Below are positions 1 through 7,882 of a stretch of 64,000 nt of DNA, piece by piece. Source of the DNA: Collinsella aerofaciens (GTDB lineage Bacteria > Actinomycetota > Coriobacteriia > Coriobacteriales > Coriobacteriaceae); assembly GCF_015546965.1 (NCBI RefSeq), contig NZ_JADMUF010000002.1, forward strand, positions 282,278-346,277, given 5' to 3'. Made by a program: the position numbers and the translations under genes. The notes under the pieces are model-generated. The model saw only the letters and a list, made by a program, of their open reading frames with translations, made no database searches and was not told where the DNA came from. Every line of letters starts with the position of its first letter. Within the stretch, counting starts at the first letter, position 1.

Positions 1-1
1 C

Positions 2-646
2 GGCGAGATCCGTGAGACCTACGGCGTGGAGACCAAGGTCGTGCGCGCCGACTTCAGCCAGCCCGGCGCTGCCGAGACCGTCTTCGCCGCGACCGAGGGC
101 CTGGACATGGGCTTCATGAGCTACGTGGCCTGCCTGCACAGCTTCGGCAAGATCCAGGACACCCCCTGGGAGAAGCACGAGGCCATGATCAACGTCAACG
201 TCGTGACCTTCCTCAAGTGCTTCCACCACTACATGCGGATCTTTGCTGCCCAGGACCGCGGCGCCGTGATCAACGTCTCGTCGATGACCGGCATCAGCTC
301 CAGCCCCTGGAACGGCCAGTACGGCGCGGGCAAGGCCTTCATCCTCAAGATGACCGAGGCCGTGGCCTGCGAGTGCGAGGGCACCGGCGTCGACGTCGAG
401 GTCATCACCCTCGGCACCACCCTAACCCCCAGCCTGCTGTCCAACCTCCCCGGCGGCCCGCAGGGCGAGGCCGTCATGAAGATCGCCCTCACCCCCGAGG
501 AGTGCGTCGACGAGGCCTTTGAGAAGCTGGGTAAGGAGCTCTCCGTCATCGCCGGCCAGCGCAACAAGGACTCCGTCCACGACTGGAAGGCCAACCACAC
601 CGAGGACGAGTACATCCGCTACATGGGCTCGTTCTACCGCGACTAG
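2..646 (+). CDS. Short-chain dehydrogenase/reductase, 5' end outside window
   Basis: The frame is open to the left edge, so the GTG at 26 is internal and the N-terminal cofactor-binding glycine motif lies outside the window. The visible part is the second half of an SDR: a VINVSS stretch with the catalytic serine (Ser85/86 counted from position 26) and Y-G-A-G-K, the YxxxK pair (Tyr99, Lys103). The family carries out NAD(P)-dependent oxidation or reduction in the cytoplasm; substrate cannot be read. A stop at 644-646 is followed by a long non-coding stretch. Family assignment is firm, function is not. Confidence 0.85.
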   Translation, partial: GEIRETYGVETKVVRADFSQPGAAETVFAATEGLDMGFMSYVACLHSFGKIQDTPWEKHEAMINVNVVTFLKCFHHYMRIFAAQDRGAVINVSSMTGISSSPWNGQYGAGKAFILKMTEAVACECEGTGVDVEVITLGTTLTPSLLSNLPGGPQGEAVMKIALTPEECVDEAFEKLGKELSVIAGQRNKDSVHDWKANHTEDEYIRYMGSFYRD

Positions 647-721
647 CGGCTGCCGCGGCGCGTGCGCGAGGGCACGTGCGGGTTCGCAGGTAGAGATGCG
701 AGTGCGAGGGTTTCTTTGCGG

Positions 722-931
722 GGGCGTGCGGATGCGGCGCCTGCGAGGGAACCCTCTTTTCGTGGGTGGGCGCGACGGTATCTCTGCGCTCATCGTCGAG
801 GGCGACCTGCCCGGCTCCCTCGCGATCTCCCCGCACGGGACCCCGCGCTCCGGCATCCTCTGGACCGTGTCCCGCTCGTGCCCAGTGGGCCGGCCGGTCC
901 GGTCCCCAGGGTATCGGATTCCCGCATTCAC
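722..931 (-). pseudogene. IS30-family transposase, N-terminal remnant
   Basis: From a GTG at 931 the minus strand encodes about 60 residues resembling the N-terminal helix-turn-helix of IS30 transposases: HERDTVQRM, then GEIAREPGRSPSTMSAEI (the family pattern is eeR..I..l..G.s.reIA..LgrspSTvsrEi). After about residue 65 the similarity stops, and no DDE catalytic core follows before the frame enters the complement of the dehydrogenase gene. So this is the left end of a deleted insertion sequence. The GTG lies inside the 36-bp palindrome at 921-956. The motif is clear to me by eye; family assignment is from memory of the pattern. Confidence 0.6.
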
Positions 932-956
932 CCGTACATGTACGGGTGAATGCGGG
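921..956. repeat. Perfect 36-bp palindrome at the IS30 remnant
   Basis: Bases 921-938 (CCCGCATTCACCCGTACA) and 939-956 are exact reverse complements, with no spacer. It overlaps the start codon of the IS30 remnant. There is no T-run on either side, so it is not a typical terminator. It could be an operator for the transposase gene, or a target: IS30 elements are known to prefer palindromic hot spots. Confidence 0.9.
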
Positions 957-1140
957 AGGTGTTCGGTTGAAGTTGATATTCAAGGATGTAGACCGTTTTC
1001 TCGGTAGTCCTCGAATGCGGCAGGGTTTTTCGAGTTTGTAGATGCTAATATAACCCTGCTCTCGAAAGAGGGCTCAGTCCCGGCTGGTAAACCTGACGTT
1101 TGGCGTGGTGTGCGTGACATGCATAGCGGGCATGGCCGCG

Positions 1141-1270
1141 ATAGAATTTTCCATGCGGAGGGGCTCGACCCCATAGCGCCCCGAGGGTTTCGGGGAGGGC
1201 GAACTGGCAGGCAGGGAACCGGGATGCAGGCTGTCCAGAAGGAGGAGCGTAATGCCTCTCCTTCTTTTTT
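1141..1270 (+). ncRNA. Candidate structured RNA ending in a terminator
   Basis: No convincing protein frame covers this stretch. On the plus strand it shows consecutive hairpins: GGGG/CCCC around 1157-1170, CCCCGA/TCGGGG around 1181-1199, an imperfect CTGG...CCAG stem at about 1205-1238, then the terminator at 1237-1270. I could not match it to SRP RNA, 6S RNA, a T-box or a riboswitch family I know. It may equally be the decayed 3' end of a lost transcript. Confidence 0.3.
1237..1270 (+). terminator. Intrinsic terminator
   Basis: AGAAGGA.GGAG pairs with CTC.TCCTTCT, one bulged base, 8-nt loop, followed directly by six T (about 1264-1270). No intact plus-strand gene lies immediately upstream, which is why the sequence before it is listed as a possible RNA. 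Confidence 0.7.
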
Positions 1271-1410
1271 GTCAGATCAACCGGTCTTATATATTCCGCC
1301 GCTGACTTGATGCTTCCGAGATTGCGGAAATGTGTTGGATGCCACGGCGGCATGAGAAGATGAAATCCAGTTTTTCGGTCAATCCTTGTCGAATAGACAA
1401 GGAGGACGAC

Positions 1411-1700
1411 ATGAAGGCGAACAAGAGAGATGTCAGGCGAACCATCAATCTCGCCCGAGGATATGGCCGCAATCTTTGCGGCAGGGATTTCCTGATTTGC
1501 TACGGTTCGGTCAGTTGAGAAAGACCATCCCATCATTATAGACGAGGCTTTGGGACGGCAACCGAACGTGAACGTGGGCATCGATGAGCTCGCCCGAGAG
1601 CAAGACGGCACTTACGAAAGGGCTCAACGATCTCAATCGACAGCGTGAGCAATTCGATGTCGCGCACAGGAACAGGGTATAGGAATTGCATCGGTACTGC
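1411..1700 (+). pseudogene. Unidentified decayed gene
   Basis: A strong Shine-Dalgarno (AAGGAGG at about 1399-1405) precedes ATG 1411, but the frame ends after 35 codons at 1516-1518 (MKANKRDVRRTINLARGYG...). Another frame from about 1596 to 1674 reads KTALTKGLNDLNRQREQF..., with normal codon use, ends at a TAG and continues in frame afterwards. This looks like one small gene broken by frameshifts and stops. I do not recognise the family. The rest of 1271-1790 shows nothing else. Confidence 0.3.
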
Positions 1701-1791
1701 GATTCCGTTCACGAACTGGACGTTTGGCCGTAAAAGGAAGAGGGGGCTGGCAAGGCCAGTCCCCTCTTCTCTCATGACGCTCGATTTGCAT

Positions 1792-2217
1792 TTACGGCAC
1801 GACGAAAGCCGGGCCGCTGGTTACCTTGTCAAATTCGAGCACCGACGTTCCGGTGTTCAAATAAAGGCTTCCTTGGTTTCCGTCTGCGGAGGCGTAAGCC
1901 AGGTGGACAAATCCGTAATCATCTCCTGATTGGTCGGCCAACATGAAGATGTTCGGATCGCCGGTTGTCTCAAATGAACCGTCGGTCACATTTCCATTGC
2001 TGTCGACGATTTGCCACCTGTTTTCGTCTTCCCCAAGGAAGGAGAGCTGGGTTAAGCCGGTATCCCGGTCTCGGTACACTCCGTCTAGGCGGAACCCTTC
2101 GGAAATGCCACGTTTCAAGTTGTTCGCATCTTTTATGGATACGGCGGAGACTGCGATTGCGATTATCGCGACCAATAACGCCAGCGCAATGGGTATTTTG
2201 GCGGAGCCGGTCTTCAT
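1792..2217 (-). CDS. Small membrane-anchored protein next to an ABC transporter
   Basis: A 141-residue protein of unknown function. Residues 7-27 form one hydrophobic N-terminal helix (anchor or uncleaved signal); the rest is a polar, probably extracytoplasmic beta-rich domain with GVYRDRDTGLTQLSFLGEDE and a later LYLNTGTSVLEF. ATG 2217 is preferred over GTG 2226 because GGGAGG (2227-2232) then sits 9 nt upstream. It begins one base after the stop of the ABC transporter, so the two are translationally coupled. It may be an accessory or substrate-binding subunit; that is inference from position only. Confidence 0.75.
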   Translation of the reverse strand: MKTGSAKIPIALALLVAIIAIAVSAVSIKDANNLKRGISEGFRLDGVYRDRDTGLTQLSFLGEDENRWQIVDSNGNVTDGSFETTGDPNIFMLADQSGDDYGFVHLAYASADGNQGSLYLNTGTSVLEFDKVTSGPAFVVP

Positions 2218-2218
2218 G

Positions 2219-4033
2219 TCATTCACCTCCCTCGTATGTATCGAGGTATTCCTGCTTGAGCGTTTGCGAGGACGACTCGATCTTTTCCACGAGTGTGCCG
2301 GCCTCGATGAAGTAGAACGAGTTGGTGAGGTCTGCCAGGTCGTCGAGTAGATGGCTTGAAATGAGCACGCTGCGTCCCCGCGCCACTTCGCTGCGCATCG
2401 CGTCGCAGGAGGTTTTCCGTTTTCCCGGGTCGAGGCCGTTCAGCGGTTCATCGAGGATGAGGTACGGGCAATCGGTCGCTATCGCCATGGCAAGCTTTAC
2501 CTGCTGCTTCATTCCTGTCGAGAGTTTACGGGTCGGCTTGTCGAGATATGGGGAGATTCCGAGGGAGTCGCAGAGCGAGTCGATGTCGGCGGCCGATTTC
2601 CACGCCTCCCTAACGAAAGCAAGGTGCTCGAGGGCCGATAGCGTGGGGTAGAGATCCGCGCTGCCTGAAGAGCTCAGGTAGACGAGTTCTGCAAATTCGG
2701 CTGATTGACGCTGGCAGATTCCGTCTGCCAACAGGCTTCCCGAGCGGATGCGGGTGGGAAATTGGCCCGACAGCGCTTCAAGAAGGGTGGTTTTCCCCGA
2801 GCCGTTGGGAGCGACGAGGCCCGCCGCCGTTCCCGGGCTCAGGAGAAGCGATCCGATTGAAAGTATCGTCGTGCTCCCGTATCCCACGCTCGCGTCTAGA
2901 AGCTCGAGCCCATGGTGCTTTTTAGCGGGTCCAGCCTGTTTGGGCGAACGTGCCGCAACGGCTCCGACCGCAAAAAGGACCGCGACGTATGCCAGGGCCA
3001 CGGCAAGCATCGATGCGCTGCCTGAACCGGAGCCAATGAATTCTGTCGGGAAGCATCCTACGTAGCCCGTTGCCTCGATAGGCGAGAACACGGCCAGCGG
3101 CAGGAGCTTGAGCGCGGCATTATGCCCTAGTGCCGAATCGGACAGTAACGGGAATGCCGGGGCCGCGACAAGCAGCGCTGAGGCAAGGGGGCCTGCGAGG
3201 ACGCGCCTCGTTGCGGTCGATAGGACGACGGAGCAAACGGATATCAAGGTTCCGCCCGCAAGCAGCGCGAGAAGCAGGGTCGTGAAGACGTTTCCCGCGG
3301 TCGTGGTGGCAAGCGCGCCGTTATGGAAGAGGGCGATCGGGTACCCGATTTGCCCGAAGCCGTTTAGGGCCAAGGCGTAGATACCCCCGGGCGCAAGGCC
3401 GGCGATGAGCATCGCGGTCCCCGCGCCGATTATCGAAAACACGATCTGGATAAGGCGCCGGAATTTGGCCACGGGCGCCTTTGCCGCCAGGGTCCCGGGC
3501 CTTGTGGCGCCGAGCGCGAGTATCGACGAGAGAAGGAAGGGGATGAAGGGAAGGAAAGACGGCGCCGCGGCAATGGCGTAAGGCAGGAAGGAAAGGAATG
3601 GCAGGTCGTTTGCGGAGGCCGGGATATCCGTGATGCCGGAGCTGCTCAGGGCACGGCAATATGCGAGCGCTGCGTCATTGGTCTCTCGGTCTCCCACGAT
3701 GGACCCGGATTGGAAGCCTTCGTCCATGAGCGCGTAGTAGCTCTCGGCAGAATCGAGAAAGGCGGCGTCGGTTTGAGCGGCAAGGGCGGCGTTCGCGTAT
3801 CTTGCAAGCTCCGCGTCAGCTTGCTGCTCTGGCGATAGGTCTGTGCCGTTGGCCTGGGGTGCGCGCGTATTGAATGCGTCGACAAAGCTCTGCATGCCCT
3901 GCTTCATAAAGAAGGGCCCGTAGATGGGTGAATTGAACGAGATGGGGATGGAGAAGGCTGCGGCAAGAACGAGCGTGGAGATCCATACGGCCTTGTCTCT
4001 TAGGATTAGTTTGAGAAGAAGTCGACAGTACAT
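2219..4033 (-). CDS. Fused ABC transporter, permease plus ATPase
   Basis: A 604-residue single-chain ABC protein. The N-terminal half is a permease: a helix at 16-34, a large extracytoplasmic segment (35-145), then about five helices between 150 and 361. The C-terminal ATPase has Walker A APNGSGKT (408-415), signature LSTGM (504-508), Walker B LILDEP (525-530) and the switch His (561). The usual Q-loop glutamine seems replaced in VYLSSSGS (451-458). ABC-2-type exporters of peptides or lipids more often keep the domains on separate chains, so the fusion with permease first is somewhat unusual. Co-transcribed with the small protein downstream. Substrate unknown. Confidence 0.85.
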   Translation of the reverse strand: MYCRLLLKLILRDKAVWISTLVLAAAFSIPISFNSPIYGPFFMKQGMQSFVDAFNTRAPQANGTDLSPEQQADAELARYANAALAAQTDAAFLDSAESYYALMDEGFQSGSIVGDRETNDAALAYCRALSSSGITDIPASANDLPFLSFLPYAIAAAPSFLPFIPFLLSSILALGATRPGTLAAKAPVAKFRRLIQIVFSIIGAGTAMLIAGLAPGGIYALALNGFGQIGYPIALFHNGALATTTAGNVFTTLLLALLAGGTLISVCSVVLSTATRRVLAGPLASALLVAAPAFPLLSDSALGHNAALKLLPLAVFSPIEATGYVGCFPTEFIGSGSGSASMLAVALAYVAVLFAVGAVAARSPKQAGPAKKHHGLELLDASVGYGSTTILSIGSLLLSPGTAAGLVAPNGSGKTTLLEALSGQFPTRIRSGSLLADGICQRQSAEFAELVYLSSSGSADLYPTLSALEHLAFVREAWKSAADIDSLCDSLGISPYLDKPTRKLSTGMKQQVKLAMAIATDCPYLILDEPLNGLDPGKRKTSCDAMRSEVARGRSVLISSHLLDDLADLTNSFYFIEAGTLVEKIESSSQTLKQEYLDTYEGGE

Positions 4034-4253
4034 TTAGAAGCACCTACGTTCCTCAAAGAATTGTTAGATTAAAAGTAACAGACCGGATGAAGATACGTGC
4101 GACGGGGGCGAGGCGAATGGCTGAGCGGTATCGATATGCGGGTTTAACGGCATATCGACCACATAGATTTTTAACTTGAATTTGCATGCAAGTTATTATT
4201 TCAGTTGTTTTAAGACGGAGTGGAATGCGAGCGCACAAGGAGATGCGGAATCC

Positions 4254-4877
4254 ATGAGGGTCTCAAAAAATACTGCAGTGTTATCATCCTTCATCCTCTC
4301 TATTCTTCCATTTCTAATTCTATGGGTGGCTTGGTCGGCCCTCCCTGATACAATTCCAGCTCATTGGAGTGGGGGTGTGGTTGATCGGTGGGGAAATAAG
4401 TTTGAATTGCTGGTCGTTCCGCTGCTTTCTCTGATTGGTTCTATTGCAATTTCTACGTACCTTATTGTTTCCACGCGGCGAAGAGAGTTCGCGGATCTCT
4501 CTGTTCGAATGTGGCGGGACTTTCTTGCGTGCTATATTTCTGGCCTTCTTTTATCGACAACCTGTTCAGTGATAACTGTCGTGTGGGTTCAGTTGATTCT
4601 TACGCAAAACGCTGCGGTAGATGGAGGAGTTGGACTATCGATCCCGTATTCCCTTCCCGGACTATATATGATTTTGTGCGCTTTGCCTCCTTTTTATGCG
4701 AGCGGCGGGAGCAAAAAGGCAGAGCGCCTGATAACAGTGCTCATTGGCGGCGCGGAGATTGTTCTTTGCGGAATAGTGCTTGAAGGTTCGGCTGCCTCTT
4801 ATGCGATGATCGGACTGATGATTCTGTTCTGTGCGTTTGGGATTGTGTCACTGGTTAGGGATAGCCAGTCCTTATGA
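4254..4877 (+). CDS. DUF1648 / SdpI-like membrane protein
   Basis: A 207-residue integral membrane protein with about six helices. The N-terminal DUF1648 signature is clear: LPDTIPAHWSGGVVDRWGNK, at about residues 30-49, right after helix 1. SdpI of Bacillus, a toxin-immunity protein, carries this domain, but most homologues are uncharacterised. ATG 4254 is chosen because AAGGAG (4237-4242) lies upstream and helix 1 starts soon after; an in-frame upstream start at 4176 would add a polar tail. Divergent from the ABC transporter, so the two share a promoter region (4034-4253). A link in peptide export and immunity is possible but unproven. Confidence 0.8.
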   Translation: MRVSKNTAVLSSFILSILPFLILWVAWSALPDTIPAHWSGGVVDRWGNKFELLVVPLLSLIGSIAISTYLIVSTRRREFADLSVRMWRDFLACYISGLLLSTTCSVITVVWVQLILTQNAAVDGGVGLSIPYSLPGLYMILCALPPFYASGGSKKAERLITVLIGGAEIVLCGIVLEGSAASYAMIGLMILFCAFGIVSLVRDSQSL

Positions 4878-4896
4878 GTTGAATTACTCATAAGGA
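4869..4896. terminator. Hairpin over the stop codon of the DUF1648 gene
   Basis: TCCTTATGAGT (4869-4879) and ACTCATAAGGA (4886-4896) form a perfect 11-bp stem with a 6-nt loop. The TGA stop is in the left arm. No T-run follows, so it may be an RNA 3'-end stabiliser or weak terminator. Confidence 0.55.
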
Positions 4897-5002
4897 CATA
4901 AAGATTGGCACGTTGAGCTGGTCGTCTGGAGACCTCCTCGAAGTCATAAGCGAAGAGGATGTCCGAAAGGAGTTCGGACTCGATTGGTCCGCCGAGGATT
5001 AG
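4882..5002 (+). pseudogene. Short unidentified coding remnant
   Basis: An open stretch after the DUF1648 stop reads ...KIGTLSWSSGDLLEVISEED... and ends GLDWSAED at a TAG (5000-5002). Composition is protein-like and there is no good start codon. It may be the 3' scrap of a deleted gene. Unrecognised. Confidence 0.25.
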
Positions 5003-5072
5003 AGGGCGCGAATCCCATCCCTCCACCTCCATCCCGCTTCCGGGCGCCCCGGGCCTGTCGTGCGGGATGCCG

Positions 5073-5236
5073 CCGCCACGAAACCGGCCCATCTACTACG
5101 TTTAACCCCGACCTGCCGACCATGCCCTGGATTTCGCAAAATCCGCAGGCCGTCTACCTGCAGTTTTCTTTTTGCCAAAAACGGTATGGTCGGGGGATGC
5201 CGAACAAACGTAGTAGATGGGCGGCTTTCGTGGCGG
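5073..5236 (-). repeat. Long-hairpin repeat element, copy A
   Basis: Terminal inverted repeats of about 31 bp: CCGCCACGAAA plus CCCATCTACTACGTTT (5073-5103) against AAACGTAGTAGATGGG plus CGTGGCGG (5206-5236); the inner 16 bp are perfect. Inside, GACCATGCC (5119-5127) pairs with GGTATGGTC (5183-5191). Read on the minus strand, the core (GCAGGTAGACGG, GCGAAAT.CAGGG.ATGG.CGG) is shared with the elements at 23373-23532 and 24345-24504, whose arms differ in sequence but are again self-complementary. Confidence 0.8.
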
Positions 5237-5261
5237 GCGTTCCACGGGGCGGTCGCTGCCG

Positions 5262-5420
5262 TCATTTCCTGCCGCTCCTCGACTCGATGTAGGCGTCCAC
5301 AGACTCCCTCGACACCAGGAGCTACCTGCCGAGCCTGTACGAGTCAATCTCTCCCGACCTGATGAGGTGGTACGTCTTGCTCCGGCCGTGGCCGAGCTCG
5401 AAACCGAAAAATTTTGACCC
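5262..5420 (-). pseudogene. Excisionase / HTH_17 DNA-binding domain, broken
   Basis: The minus strand reads GHGRSKTYHLIRSGEIDSYR, then LGR, a TAG stop, then LLVSRESVDAYIESRSG and a terminal stop at 5262-5264. This is the MerR-like helix-turn-helix of the excisionase family (pattern vgrst.Y.lirsGel.a.rigr..rvs...ldayie). The in-frame stop and the lack of a good start mark it as a pseudogene, a scar of a lost integrative element. Confidence 0.65.
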
Positions 5421-5748
5421 TCAATTTCGAAAAAGGACGTGAGCAAATCCGCAATCACGACGTTAACAAACACAACCACACAGCCATGCCACGTGCGACA
5501 GGGCGCCCGACCTGCTGACCGCGTCGCGCCGTCTTGAGGGGTCTTGCCGTAGGCGCACGGCGCAAGCATAGAGAGTCCAGACATGTGGAGGGCGTTGTTG
5601 GGCGGCACGAGGACTCGCATTTGTGTACATCAGCCCCCAAAGATGCCAAAAAATGTTGGTTTTGGAGGGTGATGTACAGGTTTTGATGCGCGAATCGTAT
5701 TGATTAAGCAAGTTGTTGCCCTAAGCAAGATCACGCCGTTGCTTTAAA
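5421..5748. other. Intergenic, no gene recognised
   Basis: Open frames here have no Shine-Dalgarno site and unnatural composition. The stretch lies between the excisionase scar and the tRNA-Pro terminator. I see no further structured element. Confidence 0.4.
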
Positions 5749-5779
5749 CAAAAAAGGTCAGGCACTAGGTGCCTGACCT
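5749..5779 (-). terminator. Terminator after tRNA-Pro
   Basis: AGGTCAGGCAC (5755-5765), loop TAG, GTGCCTGACCT (5769-5779): a perfect 11-bp stem, followed on the minus strand by a T-run (5749-5754). Confidence 0.9.
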
Positions 5780-5791
5780 GCAAACTTCTGG

Positions 5792-5865
<74 letters not shown>

Positions 5866-5945
5866 AAGCTTTTGTTTGTTGCTCTGCTCTCGCTCGCAAC
5901 AGGGAGTATATTAACCCGAAACTTTACCCTTGCGCAAGAACTTTT

Positions 5946-7160
5946 TTAATTATTTTTGAGCAAGTCCAAAATTGTATCTGCGAGCTGGGGTTTTGTGAGT
6001 ACGGGAAGTTCCCGCACGCCCATTGTGCTCACAATCCACGCCTTGTTGGTATCGGTTCCAAAACCCGAATCGGCACGCGAGACGTCGTTGGCGATAATGG
6101 CATCGCAGCCCTTGCGGGTCAATTTACGCTCGGCGTACTCGACGACGTTATCAGTCTCGGCCGCAAACCCGATCACACGGCGATCGCCCTTCTGGCGCGA
6201 GAGCTCGGCCAAAATATCAACGGTCTCGACGAGCTCGATACGATCCAAGCGTTCGTTGGCCTTTTTGAGTTTATGGTCGGCAGGGGCCGCGGGGGTGTAG
6301 TCGGCGACAGCGGCCGCGCAAATGGCCGCATCGGCCGTCTGGAAGGCGTTTAACGCCGCCTGCAGCATCTCTGCGGCGGTCTGCACCCGCACGCACTCTA
6401 CACCTCGGGGAACATCGAGCGATGTCGGTCCCAGCACAAGCGTGACCTCAGCACCGCGGCGAGCAGCCTCCCCCGCCAGGGCGATGCCCATCTTGCCCGA
6501 CGACCGATTGCCGATAAAACGCACCGGATCGATTGACTCATGCGTGGGGCCGGCGGTGATCACGATGCGCTTGTCCGCCAGGTCCTGCGGCACGGGATTG
6601 AGCACCTCGCAGATGGCTTCGACAATGTCCTCGGGCTCGCTCATGCGTCCCGTGTCCACGTCGCCGCAGGCAAGGTAGCCGTTGCCGGGTCCCACCACAT
6701 GGACGCCACGGTCGCGCAGCGTGGCCATGTTGGCCTGCGTCGCCGGCGCCTTCCACATGCCGCTGTTCATGGCGGGTGCAATCACGATGGGTCGCGGCGT
6801 GGCAAGCAGCGTGGTGGAGATGAGGTCATCGGCGATGCCGTTGGCCATCTTGGCGATGATATTGGCCGTCGCAGGCGCCACGACCACCAGGTCGGGCTCC
6901 TGCGCAAGCGAAATGTGGTGGATGGGGTCGGAGGGGTCGTCGAACAGACCTACGGCGACGGGCTCGTTGGTGAGCGCACGGAAGGTGAGCGGCCCCACAA
7001 ACTCCGTGGCATGCTCGCTCATAACGACCTTGACGCGTGCGCCGCGCTTTTGGAGCAGGCGCACGATATTGCACGACTTATAGGCGGCGATCCCGCCGGT
7101 AATACCCAGCAGGATCGTTTTCCCCTCAAGTTGCATTGAATTGTTGGGTGCCGCCGTCAT
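5946..7160 (-). CDS. coaBC: Bifunctional phosphopantothenoylcysteine decarboxylase / phosphopantothenate-cysteine ligase
   Basis: Makes 4'-phosphopantetheine for coenzyme A: CoaB joins cysteine to phosphopantothenate, CoaC decarboxylates the product. 404 residues, normal length. The N-terminal flavoprotein (CoaC) has GITGGIAAYK, the active-site His in HHISLAQ, PAMNSGMW and the catalytic Cys in LACGDVDTGRM. The C-terminal CoaB starts near ITAGPTHESIDPVRFI and has NRSSGKMG. ATG 7160 lies 2 nt after the stop of the zinc-ribbon gene; a later Met at 7136 is also possible. Last protein gene of the core run. Confidence 0.95.
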   Translation of the reverse strand: MTAAPNNSMQLEGKTILLGITGGIAAYKSCNIVRLLQKRGARVKVVMSEHATEFVGPLTFRALTNEPVAVGLFDDPSDPIHHISLAQEPDLVVVAPATANIIAKMANGIADDLISTTLLATPRPIVIAPAMNSGMWKAPATQANMATLRDRGVHVVGPGNGYLACGDVDTGRMSEPEDIVEAICEVLNPVPQDLADKRIVITAGPTHESIDPVRFIGNRSSGKMGIALAGEAARRGAEVTLVLGPTSLDVPRGVECVRVQTAAEMLQAALNAFQTADAAICAAAVADYTPAAPADHKLKKANERLDRIELVETVDILAELSRQKGDRRVIGFAAETDNVVEYAERKLTRKGCDAIIANDVSRADSGFGTDTNKAWIVSTMGVRELPVLTKPQLADTILDLLKNN

Positions 7161-7162
7161 CG

Positions 7163-7882
7163 TTAGGCTTCCTTGCTGGGAAGCACCAGCAGGCGGTGGC
7201 AATACGGGCAGTGCGCGATCTCACTACCGTCGTGGTTGAGGTCGCTCATGGACGATGCCTGCAGCGCGGTGTGGCAGATGGTGGGAATGTTGCCCTGGAT
7301 GGTCTCGACGGCCAGGCCGCGGAACTGCTTGAGCAGGCGCTCGTAGTCGGTGAGCACGTCGGTCGGCAGCGTGGCGGCAAGGGAGGTGCGCTCCTTGGTG
7401 GCGGCGTCAATCTGGGCCTGCAGGTCGGCGGCCTTGGCGCGGGCGGCCTTGGTATCGGCCTTCACGCCCTCCTCGAATTTGGCGATGATGGCCTGAGCGC
7501 GAGCCTCGCGGTCGAGCGCCTCCTTATGGGCGATGACGACGTCCTTGCGGGTGTGCTCGATCTTGTCCAGGCGCTTGGCCAGGGTGGCGAGCTCGTTCTC
7601 CAGGTCCTGAACCTCGCGGTAGTCAGAACCGTCGACGTGACGCTTCTTGGCAGCCTCGATGGCGTTGTTGGTCTGGATTTCAGTGGTGTTGAGATCGTCG
7701 AGCTCAATGTCCAGATCCTTGCGCTGGGCGTAGAGCTTGGTCATCTCGGCCTTGAGCTTAACGTAGGTCTTGCGCTTGGAAGCGAGCTCCTTGAGCTCCG
7801 GCATATTGGCAAGTTCGCTCTTGTTACGGGCGAGCTCCAAATCGATCTGTTGCAGCTTGAGTAGCGTAGCGCCGGCGCTCAT
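7163..7882 (-). CDS. Coiled-coil protein with C-terminal zinc-ribbon-like motif
   Basis: 239 residues. Residues 5-175 are a long helical coiled coil rich in Lys, Glu and Ala. The C-terminus resembles the C4 zinc ribbon of DUF164-type proteins (ICHTAL ... AHCPYCHRLLVL), but the first pair has a single Cys (TICHT) instead of CxxC, so zinc binding may be altered. ATG 7882 is chosen: AGGAGAG lies just upstream and the ATGA overlaps the Nif3 stop. Family members are often next to Nif3 genes, as here. Function unknown. Confidence 0.85.
   Translation of the reverse strand: MSAGATLLKLQQIDLELARNKSELANMPELKELASKRKTYVKLKAEMTKLYAQRKDLDIELDDLNTTEIQTNNAIEAAKKRHVDGSDYREVQDLENELATLAKRLDKIEHTRKDVVIAHKEALDREARAQAIIAKFEEGVKADTKAARAKAADLQAQIDAATKERTSLAATLPTDVLTDYERLLKQFRGLAVETIQGNIPTICHTALQASSMSDLNHDGSEIAHCPYCHRLLVLPSKEA

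Noticed and set aside
1141-1270. 4.5S/SRP RNA or cobalamin riboswitch
   Set aside because: CCGGGATG resembles the 3' side of SRP RNA, but the conserved GGAAG/AGCAG loop is absent; the cobalamin box is also absent.
5463-5711. Small Cys-rich minus-strand proteins in the tRNA-Pro upstream region
   Set aside because: No ribosome site, odd composition, overlapping alternatives in two frames.
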